The position numbers and the translations under genes were made by a program. From assembly GCA_025716815.1 (NCBI GenBank), contig JAIXMN010000009.1:1054001-1118000 (forward strand): a DNA stretch of 64,000 nucleotides, written 5' to 3'. How positions within the stretch are numbered: the first letter of the stretch is position 1; each line of letters begins with the position of its first letter. Below the pieces are notes generated by a model. The model searched no databases and had not been told where the DNA came from. It was given only the letters and a program-made list of their open reading frames with translations. The stretch comes from Dichotomocladium elegans. Taxonomy: Eukaryota; Mucoromycota; Mucoromycetes; Mucorales; Lichtheimiaceae. Positions 37,376 through 48,900 of this stretch are shown here, one piece after another.

Positions 37376-38761
37376 TAGTTCGACATTTGATGGATCGCAT
37401 GGACAATGTCGCATAAATAGAAAAAGAAGCTCTTATTTAAAAGCAATTGTCAATCCAACGGAAATTGGTTTTGCACGCAGTAATCTGTCAGGTGCTCCAA
37501 ACGTCGGATGCGCTGTCTTATTTTTCGCAGACTGCTTGACTAATACAGCATGATCCCTCATGACATTGAAAGACCGCCTTTGTTTCAAAACCTTGTAGGT
37601 TTTTGTTTTATTAACGATCTCGAAAAGCCATTCCAGGAACACCATTTATTAGAAACGATAAAACATATACTGTGGTGTAAAAATGCATTCAAAGTAGCTT
37701 TAAGATTTTATACGGATTTCAAGTTTAGTAGCAAAGAACTCAATATTTTCATGGTTTAAAGCATAATGCACTATACGTGAAAGGTGTAGCTCTGCTGTCA
37801 AGTTCTGGGAGCTGCCCTAATAGGACTGTAAGATGCCCGAAGCATCCCGCGACTTCTATGCCTCTTGTTAGCTGTGGCATCTACATATCCAAGGTAAGCT
37901 ATAGCTTTACCAGTCTGGATTCTTCGCAATGAGATATAAATCGAAGCAAAGTCTCCATTAAGAATAAGGCCATTCAGTCTTTGATATGCGTTAGTTAACT
38001 GGCCTTACGGGCTAGGCGACTTTCGCAATTCTGTTCATATCTTAATGTCTCACAAACACGTCTTATATATGCGTTAGTTGAAGCCAAGATTGCTGCCACT
38101 TTCCCAGATCTCTTACATCATAGGGAATAAATCAATAATCTCTAATTGCGGTGCCTCAATCGTTTACCTAAAACCATGTTTGTTTTCCGTGAATCACCAA
38201 ACCAGGGCTATGCACTCCTTACGCTTGATTCAGTGGTGTCGGCAGGAGAGTTCCAGGCTACATGTAAGATGGCCTCAGCTAGATTGGGCAGAATGAGCCT
38301 TTGCTGAGAACAAGCGAGATCAAGTCAATACACATATAACCTCATTCGAATAGAAATAAAAAAAAACAGATGGCTACTAGCCAAGTACAGCAAGAAAATG
38401 GGTGATCAGGCTAGGGAAAGCTGCGCAAAGTTTGAAGTCCCCATCCTGCGCGTCAACCATAGACATCGAGCCATTGCGTTCCCTGTCGTTCTTCATCTCT
38501 TTATTTCGACTTGAACAGATCTTATATGCAGTATACATATCTTTCTAGTCCGGACCACGAAAGCGACTGCATATATGCCATCCCTGCCTTCTTTTATTAG
38601 CGAGAAATGGAGCAGCCACAACTGTAAGTTTTTGTTTACTGAACCGTCATGGTGGCGTAATCTAATACATAGATGGTAAAGTGCGCGTCCTTCGGATCAA
38701 CGTTGTTAAATTTTCGATCTCATTCCGATTTCTCATGACAAAGCTTATCCAAGTGGCTGGA
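37376..38761. other. AT-rich intergenic or repeat region
   Basis: About 1.4 kb with no supported gene. Open frames are under 75 codons. GGTAAGCTATAG- and GCGTTAGTT-type words repeat within 37900-38080 (GCGTTAGTTAACTGG and GCGTTAGTTGAAGCC), suggesting decayed repeats. Confidence 0.4.
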
Positions 38762-39210
38762 GTTATACGCCCGTTTTTCAAAACTGAAGTCGTATCCTAG
38801 CAGTTCTGGAAGTTGCAATGTCACAAACATAAAAAGTGGGACTTCCCCAGAAATGTTTACGCGTGATGACAAAGAAAATGCCACATGCATGGCAAAATAG
38901 ATCACACCAGAGAAGCTTCCATCTATATAGATGTCAATCAGCTTTTGTCCCTTCTTTTTACACCCATTTTAAGTTCTGAAGTGAGCAATCTATTTTCTTA
39001 CGGCGATGGACAGTATCATATCATTGATGAGGAAAATGTGCTCTCTTCAATCCGTTTGTTCTCACGCAGAATATCTACATAGTCTATCTTGCAGGAGTAA
39101 TCCTGACCTTGTTGCTACACGTATCGCCAAACGAAAAGATACAGACATTCGGATGAAAGAAGAATTTTAAGCTCGGCTACGCAGTGTACATCCATCAAAA
39201 TAAGCTCCGA
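38762..39210 (+). mobile_element. Tc1/IS630-like element, copy D, left end
   Basis: Begins with a TTATACGCCCGTTTTTCAAA end, close to the outer end of copy A, then ACTGAAGTCGTATCCTAG. It continues through TTTACGCGTGATGACAAAG, CACATGCATGGCAAAATAG, CATTTTAAGTTCTGAAGTGA, CTCTCTTCAATCCGTTTG and a stump of the transposase start (ATGAAAGAAGAATTTTAAGC, with a stop). It gives the best view of the outer end, together with copy A. Beyond 39210 the sequence diverges from copy B. Confidence 0.65.
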
Positions 39211-40291
39211 GGGTTCCCCTAACATGCAAATCAACATGAAACTTGCTCATTTCTTCTACAAAGGTTTCTGTTTGGTTTTGAATTATAAAGGAAATCCTGT
39301 ACTTGGTTTTTGCTTCTCTGGTTGTTGTTTCGTCTGCTTTCATCGAGTCATCCAATCATAAATAGACAATTCGCGAGCGAACAAAGTACTTATCTAGAGT
39401 GGCGCCTATTTGTTGTCTTTTCGATGGACAGATAAAGAAACTCGGAATATATCTGCTTTGGTTGTAGTGAACAGAAAGATACTAGTAAGGATTAAGGAGG
39501 CAATATATCAGCTCGAGCTCCGGCTGCTTTTATCAAGTTTCATGTGCTTTGAACGGTATGTACAGCCTTATCATATTGATTTGTTCCACTCTGTAATCTT
39601 CTAATATTTCGAATTCTCGGTAGATAGCGATGTCAACCTACTTCAAGCGACACGAGAGGGAGGGTATGGGCTTTGAGTGGGGGCCGTGATTTGGCTGCAC
39701 AGCGCATGTCTCCCACCATGTCTTTATCCTCGTTCCTTCCTCCGACTCTTCCACTGTCGCATCCACCGTTGATGGTCAACAGCTCTGGCATCCTTTCTTC
39801 CCTGACCAACCCTTCTTACCGCAATGGCACACCTAGATGCCTTCGGGGTAAGTTAAAGAGTAAGAAGGATAGTTGATGCTTTTTGTTGACTAACGAGTAT
39901 CTCCCTTACTTTCTTTATCCATACAAGAAATCTATATTTTATGTGATAATTCGTTACATTTTTTGCCACATTCATTTTGAAAATAAAATATTTAAGGAAC
40001 GTAGAAACACGGGATCGTTCACATATTACCAATGAAGAGAATCAGAGTGTCAGTTTATACCCGAGCATCGCAATTGGCGTCTTCGAAATAATGAAGAGTT
40101 GAGGTAATATTTTGCTTGCCGATACGTGTTGAGCTCACTACTCCTTTTTCCAGAATCAACATCGCCTAAGTATATATATATGAGCTTACCAAAAGATAGA
40201 AGTATCCAATGTTCTGAGCACCTGAAATCAATAATCCCAGCCTTCTAAGTCAGCAACCGCGATGTATTTACGACATGGATCTATAGGGGTA
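39211..40291. other. repeat-derived spacer
   Basis: On the minus strand, 39355-39240 shows MDDSMKADETTTREAKTKYR, a start reminiscent of other Tc1-like transposase N-termini, but nothing follows it. Otherwise AT-rich, without supported genes. Confidence 0.35.
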
Positions 40292-40840
40292 CAGTCAAGG
40301 CTCGATATACCGAAAGACTTTGTCGGAGCAGATAGCACGGTGCAGAGAACATTCGGTATAAGAATTTATGACCAGTACACTTGCGTAACAAACGGATATA
40401 CCTTTAACCAATGCTCAGAAGAAGTAGATCTGTATTTATGCAGGAACACTACCGCACCTAGAGAGAAAGCTCAGGATCCTTGCTAACTGGGCTAAGGACC
40501 AATTTAAACTCGAAAAAGGATCAATAGTGTTACCACGATCAGCGGCATCCTTAAGATGGAAAATAAGCTGATCAGGCCTGATCGTTTTTTTTTTTTTGCA
40601 GCAATTATCCATTCTAACCCACTTTGACATACCTACTAGGAGGGCAAATTATTGTCCGCCAAGGAGGTCCAGAATCTAAGAAGTAGAGGTAAGTTTACAT
40701 GTTTTTTATTGGGTATTTCCTATACCGAAAGGACTGGAAAGTTCATTCGGATTTCTGTATAGAGACTTACCGAAAATTGCTTGTCCACGAAGCGCGTGAA
40801 TGCAGAATCCATTCGGTATAGCGAATTTTCGGTTTAACTG
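40292..40840. mobile_element. pogo/Tigger-like MITE
   Basis: About 549 bp with imperfect inverted ends. The left end reads CAGTCAAGGCTCGATATACC followed by GAA. The right end, reversed, reads CAGTTAAACCGAAAATTCGC followed by TATACCGAA, that is, the same end with a 6-nt insertion. Both ends are flanked by TA (40290-40291 and 40841-40842), the usual Tc1/mariner/pogo target duplication. The CAGT…CGnTATACCGAA end style is characteristic of pogo/Tigger elements. No transposase is inside, so it would need one in trans. Confidence 0.55.
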
Positions 40841-41988
40841 TATCCGTTGCAAAGGGTGCTGACTGTATCTGATACACTTTGACAGTGTTTTGATTTCGAA
40901 GATATTCTCTTCAACGTATGATACGATCTTGTGTCACGAGGCATACGAATTCCTGGGAAATGCGACTTTCACATAGGCACTGTGCAACCTTGGCTTGGTA
41001 AAGAGTATCTCTGGTTATAGAGGGCTAGAATACATACTTTTATGATACTCGCCGCGCAGGTCTTTTTCTAGACGACTTTGCTGTTACACGGATGAAGTAC
41101 AAGAGTTTTAAGCTATTCCCGAGAAGTATTTGAGAGCTCCGTTTTGAGAAAAAGGATTAGAATCCGAGATTATTGCATACTTCAAAACTGGAATCATTCC
41201 AATGCAGCCTATATCATGAATCTTTGTTCCGAAGATAGAGACGAAAGAATGCAAAAAGCAATGGGTAACTACCTTAAACATTCGATCGTGCCTTATACAA
41301 TGTGGAGTAATGTGTCGGTGTCGAGATTCATTTGCCTCCCGGGGGCATCCGGCAGCAAAAGCCTCCACATGGCGGCGCTGTCACATGACCCATGAAGGTC
41401 AATTATGATCCGAAATGGTGGAGCACCAAACATATCGTATTTTCACTTTTTTAACTCTAAACTGTGGCACAATGGCGGTACCATTTGTATGACAAGAAAC
41501 AAAGACGAAGCTACATAGGAAGATGAGGGATTATGGGCATTTACACACCTTATATATATATATATCTATATATACTTGTAAGCATATGGTTGTTTTATCT
41601 GTTGTATTTCACCTTGTCATTTCAGTCTAAGCATGTTACTTGGAACGATGTGTTTGCGTGACCTTCGCAGATCATGGTATGTGTCACGGAACGTGATTAG
41701 CAGTGCAACCCGCATGCTGGAGTCCGGTCGATTATAACCATCTATCTTTCTGGATGCTCAGCCACGATTGGTTTCTCCCATCTCCCCAGATAGAGGCATC
41801 TTCTTGCAAAAAAAAAAAAACCTTAATCGCATTGCTTGTCATTGTGCGCAGATACTCCATTTAGCTCATGGTACATATATATAGTGCTATGCTCTTGAGC
41901 CATTCTGTCTGCTTGGACAGCTTTCTTCTATTCCATATATACCTGGGTATAGCGACTGCGTTGCTCTTACTCATTACCAAGAGCCACC
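40841..41988. other. intergenic region upstream of the kelch-type gene
   Basis: AT-rich, with a TA-alternating run at 41549-41574 and an A13 run at 41809-41821. Clustered ATATATA words at 41874-41884 and 41934-41941 lie 50-115 bp upstream of the next gene's ATG and may include its core promoter. No gene supported. Confidence 0.4.
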
Positions 41989-44900
41989 ATGCTGCGAAGG
42001 AACCGCGGTCAACCAGACCTATATAAACTAAGAGGCCCATGGCTTCTTATCTCTTACCTCATCCTTGCCTTTATGTTTGCAGCACCTGTAGCTCGGGCCG
42101 AATACAACGTTAGTCAACAAGATTTAACAAAGCTGCGCCATCTTCAAGAACCTATCTACTTCACTCGACATAACCAATTGCACATAATTGGCGGGTGGGG
42201 ACAGAACGACTTTGAGTACGAGGAAGCTGTCGTATCTATCGATAGTGAAGTTATTATCAACAATGCAAGAACAACTCTTTCGGAGCCTCCTGTACCTCTC
42301 AAGAACTTCTCTACTGTTTTACCGGTATACAGCGACCAAGAAGATATACTTTATCTGTTCGTCGGGGATTACGCGGAGACAAGCGCTGCAATGACTGTAC
42401 TGCATTACACATTTCACGACAGTGTATGGCATCATACGCCTCTCCTCTTTTCATCTGGAACTCCAAATTCGGATTTCCGGTTACGCATCAAGAGTACAGC
42501 AACTATTGGTGTCGACGGCGCTATTTATCTTTATGGTGGTTATATCATAAGCAATGACGGCGATCAACAAACACTTCATGTATCAATGGATGTGTATAAG
42601 TATTTCCCTACGAATGGCTCTATTGTGGTTTACAGACCGACCAGCGATCAACCGCTTCCAGCACTAATGTCGCATACTGCTACCTGCTTGGGGTATGATT
42701 AACAGACATGCCTGGTGGTGTTAGCGAATGGAGAAAATATACTAACTTCATACTGTCTTTATTATAGTGATGGATCGATTCTTTATCTCGGTGGCCTAAA
42801 TCAGGCTGGAAACAATGCAGTATATACACCCGCCAACCTTTATCCTTACGAACCTCTCGATAACGCGTACAGATTCTATCCTGAAACTGGGAAGATTGAG
42901 ACAATTAACCTGCGATTAGCCGAGGATCAATCTTCGACGAGAATAATATCATGGAGAATGGGGGCGATGGCTACACTTTCTACTGATAAGAACAAAGTCT
43001 ACTTCTTCGGTGGTAAGCAGTGCCATAATATCTTAGAGATGTCTCTGAAACAAATATTCTATCCAGGTATCAGTCAAAACGTTAATGAGCAAAAGCCTGA
43101 TTACTTTTTGATCTTCAACGATTTTTGGGAGCTTGATATTCGTACATGGGAATGGAGATTACCTGAACTGAAAGGAGACCCTCCTTTTGCAAGATATTCC
43201 GGAGCCTCAGCACTACTAACGGCTAAGTCGGACCAAAATGAGGAGTATATTATATATATGCACGGTAAAGGATCACTTTCCATCACGTCAATCAGCACTG
43301 GGATTCCTCATACAGTGTGATACAGGTGCAAATGAGAATGCGGCGCTCGCGGATATTAATGTCTTATCGCTGAACAAGATGGAATGGCTACATAATATCA
43401 CGCTTGGTCCAGCGCAAGACGTTAAGAAAAACTCGGTGCTTTATTTCTTTTCAATACCTTGGCAGGGAACAGTTATCTTTTGGATAGCATGTGTTGTTGG
43501 GGCGGTTCTCCTGGCTTTCATGATTTTCCACTTTCGTATATGGCTATTTGATCTCCTTGCCCAGGAGTTAAGGTTTGTCAGAGGCTACTTTCTTTCTATG
43601 AACATCTCTACTAAACACGTAAATCTACTGCTCTATTTAGGCGCTCTGGCCCTACAGCTCTAGGAATAGCCCATTTGCTTTCCAGAGTCTTCCTGACAAC
43701 TGTCCTATGTTTATATATATATTACGTGTTCGATGAAGCCATTAATTCTGTGCAAATTGGCCAAGAGAAGTACCGCGAGGGGGAGAAGATAGTGAACGTA
43801 CCAGGTAATATGAAACTTCTTCCCCTCTTTCTCTTTTATTTATATGCTCATCGACAGCTCTTTATCATAGACATCCGATTCTGCTTTGACGGGTGGTTCA
43901 ATCCGGAAGTTCGGTTCAAGACGGATACGCTTGATATGTCTAATTGCACCCGTCTGGGATTCATCCACAAACTGGATATGTCGGTTCACCAACCGTATTT
44001 CGCCAGTGGCACTGGTTTAGTGGAATGCTTCCTTTTCTCTCCAGCTCCCTGGTTCCGTCTTCAGCAGAGTATTCCCGGTCAAATGATGAATCCTCAGGCT
44101 GCAGGCAATGGAAGTCACATTATATTTGACTTTTACAACGAGGGCATGTTGGTAGATAGCGACGGTAAACCCCGGTCAGGTCTAGTAAACATCGAGATCT
44201 ATCCGCTTGACAGAAATCCGAACTTCAATATATACAATATTGGCAAAGAGCAGGTGATTGCAGCCGACAGCAAGAACGCCTCCATTCAACAAAGCGAATT
44301 AATTGAGTGGCTTGCGAAAGAGAAATACGATTTCCCAAAGGAAAATGCCTATTGGTCTGAGCCCGGAGTGTCCAGTGTAGCGTATTATACCCTGCAACAT
44401 TACAAGGCGTTAGACCACCATCCCTGGAACTATGTTGGGGTCTGGTCAAAGTATACCGAAACCAACAAAACGGCCATCCGTTATTACAGTGCTCTCCCAA
44501 CAACCCAATTTCTCGAACTTTTAGTGACAAGCACCTTTACGTTCATCCCGGAAAAATTCAGCATCGTCTTGGTCGAAGAGCAAAAGCTTCATACGCTGAT
44601 GGCTGCCATCGGTTCCATATTTGGTATTGCAGGATTCTTGATGACACATCTGGATAGCTTCTTGTTTGGTCAAAAGCCTCAAAACCCTTGGGGAGTAGTG
44701 CAACGTATCTTTGTGACAGACAAAATGAAGCAAAGAATGGCCGAATACTTTATGACGAGCGACGACGACGTTCCTTTCGTAGAACCGGTCAAGGAGCCCC
44801 GAAGCGAATCAGAACGGAAGAATTTCAAGGACAAGGGTCTCAAGTTCGAACCTCTCGAATCGGAACCCACAGACTCGAGTAGGGAGAAGGCAAAAGGAAA

Positions 44901-45588
44901 TGATTTCCTTTCGTTGCCAAAGGCGGATGATCCTCCATCGCTCGTACCTTTACCGAACAAGGCTCTCGCTCCTTCGGAAACACAGCAACAGGAACCTCTC
45001 ATGAAAAAGATCGCCGCGCTCGAAGCCACACTGGAGAAGATGCAGATCCGCATGCAATACACCGAGCTTGTCTTGAGAGCCCATTACATTGATCCCGTAG
45101 TTTTCAATGCTTTATTCGAGGGCGGGCGCGCAAAAACTTTGGGACTTGAAGAAAACCCGAGCTTGAGGAACAACCTGAATGAAATGAGAAAACATCTTAT
45201 TAGAAGGTGGAAGGAGAGGAAGAACGGGCGCAGTGCAATGGCAAACGAAGAATCCAAGTCCTCGTTATCATCCCAAGAAGAAGCACTTTACGACACCCCA
45301 ATGCCGCAAGCTTCAAGATCAATATCCGACGAAACAATCCAAATATATCCCACTCAAGGCATCAAACAGCCGCATCTATCCGATATTCCAACCACTCTAT
45401 ACTCACCCGAACCATCGTCCTCACCAAACCAACAACAACAGGTGCAATTTGACACCCCCGATCAGTATCAACCGGCTATGAGTACGAGATATCCTCTGGG
45501 TGATGGGCATCAAGCCCCAATGTCCCAAGACCAGACCGACGGGTACTTCCCACCCGACAGCCCTCGTCCAACGCATCGCCTCGAATAG
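41989..45588 (+). CDS. kelch-type ectodomain membrane protein with large cytosolic region
   Basis: Six exons (41989-42692, 42768-43012, 43067-43264, 43326-43572, 43641-43804, 43871-45588) give 1091 aa with consistent phases. The N-terminus has a hydrophobic signal/anchor (LLISYLILAFMFAAPVARA). A kelch-like beta-propeller follows: blades HIIGGWGQ, IYLYGGYI, LYLGGLNQAG, VYFFGGI and YMHGGA. A transmembrane helix is VIFWIACVVGAVLLAFMIFH near residue 440. A second hydrophobic helix is FLTTVLCLYIYYVF. A conserved-looking module follows (DIRFCFDGWFNPEVRF, with further cysteines), then another hydrophobic segment (LMAAIGSIFGIAGFL) and a cytosolic tail with a coiled coil (LMKKIAALEATLEKMQIRMQ) and Pro/Gln-rich end. 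It resembles uncharacterised fungal cell-surface proteins; function unknown. Separate stops suggest two genes, but a phase-matched intron joins them. Confidence 0.75.
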
Positions 45589-45961
45589 AATAACAAGGAC
45601 CCCGTACTCAGAATAGTGCTTATAATAATATATAAAAAAAGACCCGATTTTGCATGTGATTGTGCTATTGTGAGCTTGATTGTATCGCAATTATTGATGG
45701 AACACACATCATCTCCAAGAAGACGATGCTTCTTGATATAAATATTGGGTACCTCTCGTCAAGTTGATAGGCGCATGGAAACAACAACGCTGAGGGCGTG
45801 GATTGATTGCAAGATCCCAGAAATTGAAAACCCCGCGGTTCTCTCACATGCCCGGATTAGCGATGACTAACAGGAAAAAATGCCGTTCGGGATATCCCAA
45901 AGATCCTGTCCGTACCTGATTCCCGCAACACCTCTTTCCGCCTCACCCCGGCTTTAGTCTA
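45589..45961. other. intergenic region
   Basis: Short spacer between the kelch-type gene and the VWA8-like gene. AATAATATATAAAAAA at about 45624 is a likely 3'-end signal for the upstream gene. Nothing else is seen. Confidence 0.5.
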
Positions 45962-48900
45962 ATGTCGACAAATCAGCAGCAAAAGCAGGCCCGGAGACGA
46001 TTAAAACAGCTTGGAAAGGCATTGTCTCAAGTACAGGACGCTTGGTCCGACTCTGACGAAGACGACCTGATTCACGAAGGTTCGCTTTGTTGAGGATGCC
46101 ACAAGTGTATACCTATTTAAATAACCTCTTTCACTCTCTTTCGGGCACATGCACAATCGCTCGTACAGTTAACGTGAAATCGGTGCGCATCGGAGACGTG
46201 ATAATGGAAATCGAGCCACCGGAAAACCCGGAACTCGTGCCAGAAAATAGCCAGCCATTTTATGAAGACTCACAGGTACGTTGGAAGAGCAAATGTCGCA
46301 AGGTCTCTCTATCTGACTTTTTCCCTCCCACTCTTGTCTAGGAAATCCTGCGCCATTTGCGATGGTAGGTCATTTTCCCCACTACCCCCCACCCACCCTT
46401 TTGTCTTCACGAGGAACGTATAAAGAGTTACTACATGGTTGGATAACTCAAAACGCTACCGCATACTATCTATTTAAAGGATGATGCAAAAAGATAAGGT
46501 ATATGCGACTCAATTTCGCCTTGGAACATCGTGCTCACAGCGCGTCATCTAGCTCCGCCAAGATATTTTCTTGATCGGTCCCCCGGGTCCTCTGCGTCGA
46601 TCACTCGTAATGAAATATGCCGAAATGACACAGAGAGAGTAAGGGCGATATCGGACAAAGTTGGTAATGGAGAGGTTAACGAGTGTATTTGGTTTGAAAC
46701 AAAGGATCGAGTATGTTGCCTTATCGAAGGACGTTACGGATGCGGATTTGAAGCAGCGACGAGAGCTTGAGAACGGCACATCATTTTACGTCGATCAAGC
46801 CGCTGTACGGGCTGCTGTAAACGGCCGGATCCTAGTACTAGATGGTATCGAAAAGGCTGAGCGTAATGTGCTCCCCATTTTGAATAATTTGTTGGAAAAT
46901 CGAGAGATGGCTTTGGATGATGGACGGTTCTTGACAACCAAGGATGTCAAAAAGTCAGATGGCTATTCCAAATTTGAAAAAGTGAGCGACCGTTTCCTTG
47001 TGTTTGCTTTAGGTAAGCTCTAGGGAGCCATAGACAATGACGATTTCCAGCCTGACTAGAACGCTCGTTTCTTCCGTAGGCCTTCCTGTTCCTCCCTACG
47101 TGGGTTATCCTCTTGATCCGCCGCTTCGGTCACGTTTCCAGAGCCGTGATATCAGAGCGCCCACCTTTGGTGCCCAGGTTAATCAAATAATGGCCTTGAC
47201 GAAAAACAAGGCGCAACGCGAACTCGTCGAGCGCCTTGTGTCCATCAGTCTCGTTTTGTGCATTCAGCGCGATAAGAGTACGAGCCGTGAAATCGAGGTG
47301 CCTGAATTTCCAATGTCGATCGAGAGCCTGTCGACCTTGCTCTCCGATTTCCCGCACATACACCCTCGTTTCTTGGTCGACCTCTTATACCCGTACCCAC
47401 TTTTGCCCACCTGCGACCTCGAGCAGTTGGGCGTGATCGAAGCTGCCTACCGTCGATTTGGTGTGCGCGGTCAAATCTTTGAGGCACACGAAGAAATCAA
47501 TCAGACTTTCTCCGGATATCAACTTCAAAATATAGATCCACACCGTCACACGGTGTCCATAGACGAAAGCCATTTGGTATATTCAGCAATAGCGACCTTT
47601 TCTCATGTGAATCAAGGCGCTCTTGGTTTGCCGATAGCGTGCGGTCCTAACCCCTTCAGTCCTGCAGAATTCTTTGTCGAGACTTCCTATCACCGTCAGA
47701 TCTTCACGTCAATGGTTCTTGTTCATGCAGGTGGCAATGATATTTGTCTGATTGGCACCCAAAAGGGTGTCGGTAAATCTGCATTGGTCCGCCACTGTGA
47801 GTAATGAAGCGTTGTTGGAGACAGTGGGAAAGAAGTCGCATTCTCTGATAGCATTCTCAGTCGCACGAAATCTTGGTTACACGATCGATTATATCCCGCT
47901 GTATCGTGATATGTCTTCACGTGATCTCCTCCAGCGTCGATCAACTTCGCCCACAGGTGACACAGTCTGGGAGGTAAGAGAGTCTTGATTGCTGTTGCTC
48001 AGAATAAAGAGGACTTATATGGGGAACACAATAGAACTCGCTTTTAGTGGAGGCTGCCATTCACGGTCATCTCGCTGTGCTTGATGGCATTGAAGCTTTG
48101 TCCTATGGCACCCTTAATACCCTTCAACGCCTGTGCATTGAGCGCGAGGCACAATTACCTGACGGGACTCGACTAATTAATGCCCGTCGCTATGAAAAAC
48201 TGATGAAGAAGCACGGAATGACAGTGGATGATCTGGATGGGAAACGCGTGATCCCGATCCATCCATCCTTTCGTATTGTTGCCCTCGCTCGTGCTGGTGT
48301 GAGCGGACAGAGTGATACCAAGGCGGGCTCCTGGCTTACTGCTGAAATTTTGTCCATGTTCCAATTTATTGTCGTGGACAGCCTGCCATCAAATGAAGAA
48401 CAGGAGGTGCTTAAGGTTTTATCTCCGGGTGTAAATGAAAATAAGCTGCGTCAACTTTTGGTCTTTTCTCGTCGTCTCCGGCGTGATAAGGACGAGACGA
48501 TTCGTACAGTCTCGAGCGCCCTGTCTACACGTCAGCTTATCCGTATCTGCCGTCGGCTTGCTTATTTCCACGATGAGGACCTATACAAGGCTATACATAA
48601 GGCCGCACTGTCGCGGTTCATGCCAGCTGCAGCTAGGGCGGTGTTGCATGAACTTATGGTTAGCAATGGCATTTATCCGCCCAAAAATGACAGTTCTCCT
48701 GAAGAGGTAAGCAAATCATTGAAGGAAAAAAAAAGGAGATGAAACGGTAAAAAGACCGAAATTGAGCAGCTATATGCACATTCTTTCTTTCGGATACTCG
48801 TTATCCTATAGCTCAAGATTTTAGTTCTTCCTTCGCGCGAGAATCCGCAAGAAATCCGCATTGGAGAAATTGTTGAGCCAGTTTTTCAGGGTGGCGACCC

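Noticed and set aside
43573..43675. Two separate genes, kelch protein and downstream membrane protein
   Set aside because: A GT-AG intron with matching phase joins them; the downstream frame has no credible start and begins inside a hydrophobic segment.
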